Of a stretch of 24,004 bases of DNA, positions 14,104 through 22,530 are shown piece after piece. The translations under genes were made by a program, and so were the position numbers. Origin of the DNA: CAYUYV01 sp050331455 (GTDB taxonomy: Bacteria; Pseudomonadota; Alphaproteobacteria; JAJFIK01); the NCBI GenBank assembly GCA_050331455.1, contig JBHJGV010000062.1, positions 1 to 24,004 on the forward strand. The letters are read 5' to 3'. The notes beneath the pieces are model-generated. The model was not told the DNA's origin. It did not search any database and saw nothing but the letters and a program-made list of their open reading frames with translations. Within the stretch, counting starts at the first letter, position 1; each line of letters starts with the position of its first letter.

Positions 14104-16836
14104 ATGGCTAACATTAACGGAACGGAAGAAGGCGAACTGATCACCGGTTTGCCCGAGGCGGATTTCATCATTGCCGGTGCAGGTGACGACACGGTCGATG
14201 GCGGCGGCGGCAATGACATCATTCTGGGCAATGAGGGTGCGGACGAGCTGACCGGTGGTGAGGGGGCGGATAATTTCTTCGGCCGCATCGAGAATGTCGA
14301 TGGCGACATCATCACCGATTTCGAGCTCGGGCTCAGCGAGGAGGCCGACCGCATCAGCATCCAGTTCGCCACGTCCTCCGTGTTCGCACTCGAATTCACG
14401 GATGTTGGCAATGATGTCGAACTCCTGATCAACAATTTCGGGGACAACACCAGCGCGACGGTCACGCTGCTGGGTCTGGCCGGCCTGAACCTGACGGCCG
14501 ACATCGTCACCAATGCGCCGCTCAATTCCGGCGAGATCTTCATTTTTCCGGCCGATGAGCGCCCCGAAGACGGGTTGGAAGTGGTCGGCACCGATGCCGG
14601 CGAGCTGCTGTTCGGCAGTGAGTCCTCGGACGATATCGACGCCCGCGCGGGCAACGACACCATCGTGCCCGGCGCCGGTCAGGACCTGATCACCACCGGC
14701 CTGGGCCGGGACCTGGTGTTCGGCCAGCAAGGCGCCCTCAATGGCGACCGGATCACGGATTTCACCTTCAGCGACGGGCCGGGTGCTTTCCAGGGCAACA
14801 CAGCGGACGCTTTGGTGCTGTCCCTCGCCGACCCCGCCAATATCACGACAACGTTCCAGACCCTGGGCAACGACCTTGTCGTGACGATCACGGATAATGG
14901 CGTCTCGGACGTGGTCACCCTGGACAACGCCCTCATCCAATTCGGCGCCGCCGAAGTCGAATTCGAAGCCGAAATCGTCTCCGGAACCCAGGTCGGGCTC
15001 ACGGACGGCGCAGCCGTGTTCATCATCGCCAATGAAATCGTCAATGTGGCGCCAGTCGCCGTCAACGACACCTTCACGGCCTTCGACGACGAAACGCTGA
15101 TCGTGAATGCCGCAAACGGCCTCCTGCAGAACGACTCCGATGCCGACGGCAATCTGATCGTTGTCGAATTCGTAGACGGCATCAACGGCCAGGTCCGGAT
15201 CGACCTGGACGGCGAAACGGTTCCGCTGAACAATGGCGAAATTTTCGTGCGCGCTGACGGGTCCTTCGAATACACAGCCGTCGACGACAACCTGACCGAT
15301 GCGGTTTTCACATACACTCTGTTCGACGGCATCGACGAAGTGACGGCGACCGTCACGATCGATGTGGAGCAGGGCAACACCCCGCCGGAAGGCACCGACG
15401 ATGCTTACAGCGTCGTGCCCGGAACGCCCCTCACGGTGGGTACCGGGTCCGGGCTGCTGGCCAATGATACGGATGCGGAAGGCACGGCCCTGTCGGTCGT
15501 CTCGGTGAACGGCGACACGGGCGCGGTGGGCAACGCCGTCAATGTGACCGGCGGCACCGTCACGGTCGCCGCCGATGGCAGCTTCACCTTCCTGCGCACG
15601 CCCGGCGCCAGCGGCACGGCCAGCTTCACTTATGGCCTGAGCGACGGGACGGACACGGACACTGCAACGGTGACCGTCGATCTCGATGGCGGGTCGGGCG
15701 GCGGCTCCGGCGGCGGAAACAATGGCGGTGGGAACAACGGCGGCACCGTGACGGCCACGGACGATCAATTCACCGCGGACCCCGATGTCCTTCTGAATGT
15801 CGCGGCCCAGACCGGCCTTCTTGCCAATGACACCGGGACCAATCCGGTCATCCTCAGCGTCAATGGCATCGACCTCGGCGAGGATGGGCTCGTCAATCTC
15901 TCCCTCGACGGCGACGGATTGCTGCTCGTGAACCAGGACGGCAGCTTTTCCTTCGAGAAAAGCGGCACCGACACCTCGGCGGTGACCTTCGACTATGTGG
16001 TGACCGATGGGACGGATACGGATTCCGGCACGGTGACCATCGAATTCGGCGACACCTTCGATGAGGTGGGAACCGACAGTGCGGACAGCTTCGACCGGCA
16101 GGGCAGCACGGCCAACAATTCCATCGACGGGGCCGGTGGCAATGACCGGGTGATCACCGGCGCAGGCAACGATACCGTCGGCGGTGGTGCCGGAAACGAC
16201 TTTATCGACGATATCGACAATCAGGACACCGGCGGAAATCGTCTGGTGGGGAATGACGGCGACGACACCATCATCGGTCGGGCCGGCTCCTACGACATCG
16301 AAGGCGGCGCTGGAAACGACAACATTACCGTTTACGCCGCCCTCGGGACCAATGTCGTCGAAGGCGGCGGCGGCAACGACACCATCGAACTGCGCCGGGG
16401 CACCGACAACACGATCCGCGGCGGCGCAGGGGACGACCGCATCCTGGTCCGCAAGACGATCTTCAATGAGATCGGCCTGGAGAACAAAATCTTCGGCGGC
16501 GCTGGCAACGACATCATCGAGATCCGCGACGGCTATCTCAACACCATCGAGGGCAATGCGGGCGACGATTTGCTGATCGCCGGTTCGGGCACCGACATCT
16601 TCCGCTTCGGCGCCGGTTTCGGGAACGACACATTGCGGAATTTCGGCACCCAGGGCGACGACAAGATCGACCTGACGGAATTCGCCGGCCTCGACTTTGC
16701 GACCTTTCAAAGTCAGGTCGACTCAACCGGCAACGGCACTTTTGTCTGGAATGCCGGCGACGGCGATGTGCTGACCATCGAGGCCCTGCCCTTTTCCGGT
16801 CTCAACGAAGCCTTCTTCCTCTTCGGTGACGCCTGA
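14104..16836 (+). CDS. Large RTX/cadherin-like repeat protein, likely type I secreted (paralogue 2)
   Basis: 910 residues, with the same architecture as the upstream paralogue: RTX/cap module (about 1-148), second RTX/cap module (160-310), three cadherin-like domains (about 314-422, 425-528, 548-648), a Gly/Asn linker (529-547), C-terminal RTX roll (655-840) and terminal cap ending in FFLFGDA. The N-terminal two thirds are diverged from paralogue 1, whereas the last ~260 residues are closely similar, including the unusual VRKTIFNEIGL segment. There is no signal peptide; type I export is inferred. The ATG at 14104, with GAAGG just upstream, starts directly on the first RTX turn and is preferred over the open frame from 14035. 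A terminator follows, so it is probably monocistronic. Confidence 0.88.
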   Translation: MANINGTEEGELITGLPEADFIIAGAGDDTVDGGGGNDIILGNEGADELTGGEGADNFFGRIENVDGDIITDFELGLSEEADRISIQFATSSVFALEFTDVGNDVELLINNFGDNTSATVTLLGLAGLNLTADIVTNAPLNSGEIFIFPADERPEDGLEVVGTDAGELLFGSESSDDIDARAGNDTIVPGAGQDLITTGLGRDLVFGQQGALNGDRITDFTFSDGPGAFQGNTADALVLSLADPANITTTFQTLGNDLVVTITDNGVSDVVTLDNALIQFGAAEVEFEAEIVSGTQVGLTDGAAVFIIANEIVNVAPVAVNDTFTAFDDETLIVNAANGLLQNDSDADGNLIVVEFVDGINGQVRIDLDGETVPLNNGEIFVRADGSFEYTAVDDNLTDAVFTYTLFDGIDEVTATVTIDVEQGNTPPEGTDDAYSVVPGTPLTVGTGSGLLANDTDAEGTALSVVSVNGDTGAVGNAVNVTGGTVTVAADGSFTFLRTPGASGTASFTYGLSDGTDTDTATVTVDLDGGSGGGSGGGNNGGGNNGGTVTATDDQFTADPDVLLNVAAQTGLLANDTGTNPVILSVNGIDLGEDGLVNLSLDGDGLLLVNQDGSFSFEKSGTDTSAVTFDYVVTDGTDTDSGTVTIEFGDTFDEVGTDSADSFDRQGSTANNSIDGAGGNDRVITGAGNDTVGGGAGNDFIDDIDNQDTGGNRLVGNDGDDTIIGRAGSYDIEGGAGNDNITVYAALGTNVVEGGGGNDTIELRRGTDNTIRGGAGDDRILVRKTIFNEIGLENKIFGGAGNDIIEIRDGYLNTIEGNAGDDLLIAGSGTDIFRFGAGFGNDTLRNFGTQGDDKIDLTEFAGLDFATFQSQVDSTGNGTFVWNAGDGDVLTIEALPFSGLNEAFFLFGDA

Positions 16837-16853
16837 TCGGCGATCCTCTCAAT

Positions 16854-16887
16854 CCGGGGGGCGCTCCCATGCCCCCCCGGTCCTTTT
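16854..16887 (+). terminator. Probable Rho-independent terminator after RTX paralogue 2
   Basis: A G-rich/C-rich stem (CCGGGGGGC near 16854-16862 with GCCCCCCCGG at 16871-16880, one bulged base), an 8-base loop and a short TCCTTTT tail. The T tract is interrupted, so strength is uncertain. Confidence 0.7.
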
Positions 16888-16925
16888 CCGCGCCTTCTGA
16901 CCTGCCCGCCCTGGAGGAGCATCCC

Positions 16926-17174
16926 ATGTCGGACGGTCCAATCGCCGATACTGCCGAAGACCTGGACCTCACGGGCCTCCAATGCCCCATGCCCGTCCTC
17001 TATCTGCGCAAGGCGCTCGCCCGGGCCGAGCCGGGCACGGTCTTCACGGTCCGCGTCAGTGATCCTATGGCGAAAATCGACCTGCCCCATCTGTGCCAGT
17101 CCACGGGCGATGCCATCGACGGACCTATGAGCGACGGCGAGGGCCGCTGGCGCTTCACGGTGCGCAAGGCTTAA
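16926..17174 (+). CDS. TusA/SirA-family sulfurtransferase-like protein
   Basis: A small cytoplasmic protein of 82 residues with the TusA fold. The motif LDLTGLQCPMPVL contains the conserved CPxP cysteine (Cys20) that carries a persulfide in TusA-family sulfur relay; the pattern DLTGLxCPxPVL is family-wide. TusA proper feeds tRNA 2-thiouridine modification, but many paralogues of this family serve other sulfur transfers, and nothing nearby (no tusBCDE, mnmA, dsr or sox gene) fixes the role. The start at 16926 is preferred over an upstream ATG at 16869, which lies inside the terminator hairpin; a GGAGGA ribosome-binding site precedes 16926. The ~230 bp that follow hold no gene I can support. 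Confidence 0.88.
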   Translation: MSDGPIADTAEDLDLTGLQCPMPVLYLRKALARAEPGTVFTVRVSDPMAKIDLPHLCQSTGDAIDGPMSDGEGRWRFTVRKA

Positions 17175-17404
17175 GCCTTTTCGTCCCGCCGGACGGGCTG
17201 CGGGATACGGCTTGACGCGGTTAATGTGCTTGCCAAGGCTGGATCCGGGTTGCAGGCTTCAGCCATAAGCGGGGGACAGGCCCCGGCTGGGGTGCATGAG
17301 AGGCGAGGAATGGGGTAAAGGGCCGGGCTCAGCCGGGCATGTGACCTGTTCTCTCGTGGTCCCGCCGCAGCCCCCCATGACACCCGTTTGCGGATCAAAG
17401 CCCC

Positions 17405-18772
17405 ATGACCTCAGCTCTCTCGCGTTTGCAGGCCCGCCGCGATGGCGACGAGAACGGCGCCAGGGCCGCCGTCATCATCGGCGGCGTGATCGGCCTCATC
17501 ATCGCGGCCTTTGTCTTCGCCGGCCTCTATTTCGTGGATCCCGCCCCGCCGCGGGAGCTGACCATCGGCTCCGGCAGCCCCGGGGGCTTTTACGATCGGC
17601 TTGGCCAGGACTACAAAAAAGCCCTGGAGAAGAACGGCCTAACCGTCAATCTGGTTCCCAGCCGCGGATCCATCGAGAATCTGGCGCGTCTGGAAGCGGG
17701 TGAGGTCGATATCGCGTTCATACAGGGGGGCGTGCTTCCCGACACGCCGCCGACGGGCATCGAATCCCTCGCCAGTATTGCCCTTGAACCCTTGTGGATC
17801 TTCACCCGCACACCCGAGCCCATAACCCGGTTGTCGGCGCTCGAAGGCAAGCGGGTCGCAATCGGACCGGAAGGCAGCGGGACCCGGCGCCTTGCCCAGA
17901 CCCTGTTCCGGGCGGTCGGCCTGGATGGCATCGTCACCTATGACAATACTTCGGGGAGCCTTGCCGTTGCCGCTCTCCTGCAGGGCACCGTGGATGCGGT
18001 GTTCTTCGTGACCGCGCCCCAGACCGGTACGGTCCAGACCCTGTTGGCAAATGAGGCGGTCAGCCTCGCCCGGCTCGACCGGGCTGCCGGGCTGACCCAG
18101 GTGTTTCCGTATCTCTCCGCGGTGACGATCCCGGAAGGCGCGTTTGACCTCGCCAATAATCGCCCCCGCGCCGAGACCATGCTCGTGGCTCCGGCCACGA
18201 CACTCCTGGCCCGGGAGTCAGTACACCCGGCCCTCATTGCGCTGGTGCTCGACGTGCTCCGGACGACCCACGGCGCCCAACGCACCCTGTCGACCCAGAC
18301 CACCTTCCCCTCCCCGAAATTCGTCGAGCTGCCGCTGAACGAGGAAGCCCGCCGCTATTTCGAGAAAGGGCCCACCTTCCTGCGTCGTTATCTGCCGTTC
18401 TGGGCCGCCAATCTGGTCGAGCGGCTCTGGGTGCTGTTCATCCCCCTCGTGACGGTCATGATCCCGTTGTTCCGGGTCGCACCGCCGGCCTATCGCTGGC
18501 AGATCCGCCGACGGATTTACCGGTGGTATGACGACCTGCGGGACCTGGAGGGCCTGGGCCGGGAATCGAGCACCGAAGAGGAGCGCCAGGCGGTGCTGAC
18601 CGAACTCATGGCCCTCAGCGCCGAAGTGGGCACCATCCGAGTCCCACTGGCCTATACGGATGATCTATATCACCTGCGGCTCCACATCGAATTCGTGATC
18701 CACATGCTGGGCGGCACCCTCACATTGAACGGCATGGAGCATTCGGATCGTCTCCAGGCCAAAAGAGCCTGA
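17405..18772 (+). CDS. TAXI-family (TRAP-associated) binding protein, double membrane-anchored
   Basis: 455 residues. A TAXI-type solute-binding domain begins with LTIGSGSPGGFYDRLG (52-67) and contains EAGEVDIAFIQGG (98-109), LEGKRVAIGPEGSGTRR (146-162) and QGTVDAVFFVTAPQTG (193-208). Unlike a free binding protein, it has an uncleaved N-terminal helix (about 22-44), a second helix at about 337-358 and a basic cytoplasmic tail of about 95 residues (IRRRIYRWYDDLRDLEGLG and beyond). The sensing domain is therefore held in the periplasm by two anchors. No TRAP permease (fused 4TM-12TM subunit) lies in the window. Capture for a distant permease, or a signalling role, are both possible. The ribosome-binding site is weak. 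Confidence 0.85.
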   Translation: MTSALSRLQARRDGDENGARAAVIIGGVIGLIIAAFVFAGLYFVDPAPPRELTIGSGSPGGFYDRLGQDYKKALEKNGLTVNLVPSRGSIENLARLEAGEVDIAFIQGGVLPDTPPTGIESLASIALEPLWIFTRTPEPITRLSALEGKRVAIGPEGSGTRRLAQTLFRAVGLDGIVTYDNTSGSLAVAALLQGTVDAVFFVTAPQTGTVQTLLANEAVSLARLDRAAGLTQVFPYLSAVTIPEGAFDLANNRPRAETMLVAPATTLLARESVHPALIALVLDVLRTTHGAQRTLSTQTTFPSPKFVELPLNEEARRYFEKGPTFLRRYLPFWAANLVERLWVLFIPLVTVMIPLFRVAPPAYRWQIRRRIYRWYDDLRDLEGLGRESSTEEERQAVLTELMALSAEVGTIRVPLAYTDDLYHLRLHIEFVIHMLGGTLTLNGMEHSDRLQAKRA

Positions 18773-18837
18773 CGGTCTGGGATTTTTTGAGACTTTCCGG
18801 GTTACCCTTGCGTCCGGCGCGGACAGGAGGGCATTCC

Positions 18838-19032
18838 ATGGCGGCTTACGACACAGAGCGGACGGACCCGGGCGGCTGGACGGCGGGACGCGTGCTGGCC
18901 CTCGAATATGGGCTCGTGGTCCTGGGGATCCTGGTCGCCCTGGCCGGTGCGGCGTCCACCCTGCGCGTCGACGTCCGGGGACCGGTCGACGGGCCAAATG
19001 CGGGCGCAACGGATCGCGGGCCTTGGAAATAG
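18838..19032 (+). CDS. Small single-helix membrane protein of unknown function
   Basis: 64 residues with one strongly hydrophobic helix at about 19-41 (ALEYGLVVLGILVALAGAA), a short acidic N-terminus and a polar Gly/Pro/Asp-rich C-terminus. Coding is supported by a strong AGGAGG ribosome-binding site 8-9 nt before the ATG at 18838 and by its position between two TAXI genes, 65 bp after one and 26 bp before the next. The frame also opens at 18787, without a ribosome-binding site. I do not recognise a family; a subunit or partner of the flanking TAXI proteins is a guess from position. Confidence 0.6.
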   Translation: MAAYDTERTDPGGWTAGRVLALEYGLVVLGILVALAGAASTLRVDVRGPVDGPNAGATDRGPWK

Positions 19033-19058
19033 ACCGTTCGAGCGCCTATAAAGGCGAT

Positions 19059-20291
19059 ATGGGTGAAGGACAGGCACGATCCTGGCGGTCCAACCGACCC
19101 CGACGGAGCGGTCAGCCTGCGTCGCGCCGGATCGGCGTGCACGGGCCCCATGCCGCGTGTCTGCTGTTTTTCCTCATCGCCGCAGGCGCCCTTTGGCTGA
19201 CCATTGCGCCGGCTGCTGCGGGAACGGTCTCCGAAACACCGCCCATATCGCTCCCGGGCCGCGCCGACGACGTGCCCGAGCCGGTGATGGGGACCCGCTC
19301 GTTCCTGCGGATTTCCGGCGGAGCGGTGGCCGGCACCTATTTTCAGCTTGCGGACGTCCTCGCCGGAGTGGTGTCCCATCCCCCCGGCTCCATCCGGTGC
19401 CTTGAGGCCGGCCGCTGCGGCCCCGCCGGTCTTATCGCGGTCGCCCAAGCCAGCGAAGGCTCCGTGCGCAATGTCATGGAGGTCAACAGCGGCGCCGTGG
19501 ACACGGCCCTGGCTCAGGCGGACATTGTCCGCTGGGCCGCTTCGGGCACCCGCCTGTTCGCGCGGGTCGGGCCCCAGGACCGTTTGAGGGCGATCGCCAA
19601 TCTTTATCCGGAGGCGGTGCATCTCGTGGCCCGGTTCGACGCGCCGCTGGTGTCTCTGGCGGACCTGGTCGGCAAACGCGTCTCCATCGACCGGCCCGGA
19701 TCCGGCACCAATGCCACGGCGCGTCTCATTTTCGAGACGCTCGATCTCAATCCGGGCGACATGGATCTCGTGACCTTGAGTCCGGGCCGTGCGGCATCGG
19801 AGCTTGCGGCCGGCCAGATCGACGCTTTCTTCTTTACGGCCGGAGCACCGGTCTCCGTGGTGGCGCGCCTCATCGAGCGGGGCCATGCCCGCCTGGTGCC
19901 GCTGGATGGGCCGGCCATCGAACGCATCACGGCAAGCCACCCGGTCTTCCGCATCGCGCCCCTGGGCAAGGGCATCTATCCGGGCCAGCCGGACATTCAG
20001 ACCTTGAGCGTCGGCGCTCTTTGGATCACCCATGCGGACATGCCGGCGGATCTGATCGAAGCGCTCACGGGGGCCCTATGGCACGCCAACAACCGGCCCA
20101 GCCTGATCGCCGGCCATCCGTCCGGCGCGGCCCTGTCCCTCGACAAGGCCCTGGACGGTCTGCCCATCCCCGTTCATCCGGGTGCCGTCGCCTTCTACCA
20201 GGCCGCAGGCATTCTGGTGGACACGGAGGAGCCGGGGGAGCCGGTTCCCGCCGACCCAGCGCCCACAGATGAACCAGAGGCCAAGCTCTAG
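19059..20291 (+). CDS. TAXI-family TRAP transporter solute-binding protein, exported
   Basis: 410 residues. A basic n-region of about 30 residues is followed by a hydrophobic core (about 33-49) and an APAAAG cleavage region, giving a secreted or periplasmic protein. The TAXI domain starts with LRISGGAVAGTYFQLADVLA (83-102) and includes VNSGAVDTALAQADIV (142-157), LVGKRVSIDRPGSGTNATA (203-221) and LAAGQIDAFFFTAGAP (249-264). Cys114 and Cys120, in an insert beside the first motif, may form a disulfide. The C-terminus is acidic and Pro-rich. TAXI proteins bind organic acids such as glutamate for TRAP permeases; no permease is nearby. The ATG at 19059 with an AAAGG site is preferred over a TTG at 19023 that overlaps the previous gene. 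Its stop is 2 bp from the stop of the convergent GST gene. Confidence 0.88.
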   Translation: MGEGQARSWRSNRPRRSGQPASRRIGVHGPHAACLLFFLIAAGALWLTIAPAAAGTVSETPPISLPGRADDVPEPVMGTRSFLRISGGAVAGTYFQLADVLAGVVSHPPGSIRCLEAGRCGPAGLIAVAQASEGSVRNVMEVNSGAVDTALAQADIVRWAASGTRLFARVGPQDRLRAIANLYPEAVHLVARFDAPLVSLADLVGKRVSIDRPGSGTNATARLIFETLDLNPGDMDLVTLSPGRAASELAAGQIDAFFFTAGAPVSVVARLIERGHARLVPLDGPAIERITASHPVFRIAPLGKGIYPGQPDIQTLSVGALWITHADMPADLIEALTGALWHANNRPSLIAGHPSGAALSLDKALDGLPIPVHPGAVAFYQAAGILVDTEEPGEPVPADPAPTDEPEAKL

Positions 20292-20293
20292 CC

Positions 20294-20947
20294 TTATCGT
20301 CCGTCTTCTGCTCGTTCGGCTTCGGCTCCAGTCAGCCAGTCTTGCATCGCCGGCAGGGCCCAGACCGCGTCGCAATAGCGCTGGAGGGCGGGAGACAACG
20401 CGACGCCATAGCTGCGGAACCGGGACACGACCGGGGCATACATGGCATCCGCCGCCGTGAACGGGCCGAACAGGAATGGCCCGTCGGCCCCATGGGCCTC
20501 CAGCGCCCGTGTCCAGAGCGCCTGGATCCGCGCGATATCGGCCTCGACCGCCGGCGTGACGGGGGCGCTCAAGCCGGTCTCGGCGAAGGCCATGGACAGG
20601 GCGTCGCGCAGATCTCGGAACCCGCCGTGCATTTCGGCAGCCACGCAGCGGGCCCAGGCCCGCCGCCCCTGATCCGTGGGCCACAGACCGGCATCGGGCC
20701 TCAGCTCATGGGCGTATTCGATGATCGCGAGGGAGTCCCAAATCAGCCGGTCGCGATGGCGCAGCGCCGGCACGAGGCCGGAGGGCGAGTGTTGCCGAAT
20801 GGCCGCTTGTGTTTCCGGGCGATCCAGACGAATGAGAACCTCCGCGAAATCAACACCGCCCATTTTTAGCGCGATCCAGGGTCGCAGGGACCAGGACGAC
20901 AGATTCTTGTCCCCGATGATGAGAGTGAATTCAGGATCTTGGGTCAT
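20294..20947 (-). CDS. Glutathione S-transferase family protein
   Basis: 217 residues. The N-terminal thioredoxin-like domain (about 6-85) has LIIGDKNLSSWSLRPWIALK with a serine cluster (Ser17, Ser18, Ser20) at the usual glutathione-activating position, cis-proline in SGLVPAL (Pro60) and WDSLAIIEY (70-78), where Asp71-Ser72 take the glutathione gamma-glutamyl-binding role. The C-terminal all-helical domain has GPFTAADAMYAPVVSRF, the N-capping region of the family. Length and order are normal for a cytosolic GST. The substrate cannot be assigned. The ATG has a GGAG site about 9 nt upstream. It is transcribed away from the aminopeptidase gene. Confidence 0.9.
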   Translation of the reverse strand: MTQDPEFTLIIGDKNLSSWSLRPWIALKMGGVDFAEVLIRLDRPETQAAIRQHSPSGLVPALRHRDRLIWDSLAIIEYAHELRPDAGLWPTDQGRRAWARCVAAEMHGGFRDLRDALSMAFAETGLSAPVTPAVEADIARIQALWTRALEAHGADGPFLFGPFTAADAMYAPVVSRFRSYGVALSPALQRYCDAVWALPAMQDWLTGAEAERAEDGR

Positions 20948-21062
20948 CGATACGCTCTCCGGCGGTCAGGGTCGGGTCCGCGCCATCCGGTGGTGGACCG
21001 TCGCGGCATGGCCTAGGGTCGGCCCGAACGGAAGATGAAAAAACAGCAAGAAAGGCTTCGTT

Positions 21063-22523
21063 GTGCTCGACTGCTTTACGACACTGGCGACGGAACCGTC
21101 GACCGCCCTCGATCTCGTCGCCGCCTCCGGGTTCGAAGCTTGGCTCGCCGAACAGGACGCAAGCGTGGCGGCCTGGGCCGAGGCCCATGAGTTCCGCGCC
21201 CAGACGGGCCGGCATCTGGCGCTGCCCGGCCCCGGAGGCAAGATCGAGCGGATCGTGTTCGGTCTGGGCGCCGGGGACGATCGGCTGGTGACGGCCGACC
21301 TGCCCGGTGCTCTGCGCAAAGGCGTCTACCACGTGGCCCGCGCCCTGCCCGACCAGTCTGCCTTCGACGTCATGACGGCCTGGGCGCTCGGCTGTTACCG
21401 GTTCGATGCCTACAAATCCGGCACGGTGCCGGACCTGCCCACCCTGCGCGTGCCCCGCGACGCCCCGATCCACGAAGTCAGCCGGATTGTCGAGGGCGTT
21501 TACCTGACCCGTGATCTCGTGAACACGCCCGCCAATGACATGGGCCCGGCGGAGCTGGAACGCGCCGTGCGGGATCTGGCCCGGCGCCATGGCGCGGCGG
21601 TGGACTCGATCATCGGCGAAGCGCTCCTGGAACGGAATTTTCCCCTGATCCATGTGGTCGGGCGGGCCTCGCCCCGGGCCCCCCGCCTGCTCGACCTGAC
21701 CTGGGGGCGGCCAGATGCGCCGCGGGTGACCCTGGTCGGCAAGGGCGTGTGTTTCGACAGCGGCGGCCTGAACATCAAGCCGGCCGGCGGCATGGAACTG
21801 ATGAAAAAGGACATGGGCGGCGCCGCCAGCGTGCTCGGCCTTGCCCATATGATCATGGCGCTCGGCCTACCCGTGCGCCTGCGCGTGCTGATCCCCGCGG
21901 TCGAAAATGCCATTGCCGGCAATGCCTTCCGCCCCGGCGACGTCTATCGCGCCCGCAACGGATCTACCGTGGAAATCGGCAACACGGACGCGGAAGGACG
22001 GCTGATCCTGGCGGACGCCGTGGCCGCGGGCGACGAAGACGCGCCGGAACTGCTGATCATGATGGCGACGCTGACGGGCGCTGCCCGGGTGGCCCTGGGA
22101 CCCGACATCGTGCCCTTCTACACCCATGACGACCAGTTTGTTGCGGATCTCGTTCAGAGTGCGGAGGACATGCAGGATCCGGTCTGGCGTATGCCCTTGC
22201 ACACGCCTTACATGCGTTTGCTGGAAAGCCGCGTGGCCGATGTGAACCATATCAGCCAGGGGCGGTTTGCCGGATCCATCACGGCAGCCCTGTTCCTCAG
22301 CCGCTTTGTGAAAAACGCCGGGTCGTGGGCCCATTTTGACCTTTATGCCTGGAACGCGCAGACCCGCCCCGGCCGTCCCATCGGCGGTGAAGCCCAGGTG
22401 GTGCGCGCCCTGTTTCGACTGCTCCAGAAGCGCTATGCCTTCTCGGTCGAGGTCCGTCCGGAGACGGACGAGACCGCGTCGGCAACATCGGCCCTGGCAA
22501 CATCGGCCCTGTCTGCGAGCTGA
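21063..22523 (+). CDS. Leucyl aminopeptidase (M17 family)
   Basis: 486 residues with a two-domain M17 structure: a diverged N-terminal domain (about 1-165) and the catalytic domain. The dinuclear metal site is complete: Lys227 and Asp232 in VGKGVCFDSGGLN, Asp250 in MKKDMGGA, and Asp309 and Glu311 in NTDAEGR. Lys239 and Arg313 are the catalytic basic residues. It removes N-terminal residues from cytoplasmic peptides. The start is GTG at 21063 with an AGAAAGG site upstream. The C-terminus carries a short Ala/Thr/Ser repeat (SATSALATSALSAS) from a small in-frame DNA duplication. The NlpC/P60 gene starts 7 bp after the stop, a pairing I recall from other alphaproteobacteria, consistent with joint peptide or murein-peptide turnover. 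Confidence 0.93.
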   Translation: MLDCFTTLATEPSTALDLVAASGFEAWLAEQDASVAAWAEAHEFRAQTGRHLALPGPGGKIERIVFGLGAGDDRLVTADLPGALRKGVYHVARALPDQSAFDVMTAWALGCYRFDAYKSGTVPDLPTLRVPRDAPIHEVSRIVEGVYLTRDLVNTPANDMGPAELERAVRDLARRHGAAVDSIIGEALLERNFPLIHVVGRASPRAPRLLDLTWGRPDAPRVTLVGKGVCFDSGGLNIKPAGGMELMKKDMGGAASVLGLAHMIMALGLPVRLRVLIPAVENAIAGNAFRPGDVYRARNGSTVEIGNTDAEGRLILADAVAAGDEDAPELLIMMATLTGAARVALGPDIVPFYTHDDQFVADLVQSAEDMQDPVWRMPLHTPYMRLLESRVADVNHISQGRFAGSITAALFLSRFVKNAGSWAHFDLYAWNAQTRPGRPIGGEAQVVRALFRLLQKRYAFSVEVRPETDETASATSALATSALSAS

Positions 22524-22530
22524 CGGACCC

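Noticed and set aside
17175..17404. A hairpin (CGTCC...GGACG near 17183-17196) after the TusA-family gene as a terminator
   Set aside because: A 5-bp stem with no following T tract on the coding strand; the T residues precede it.
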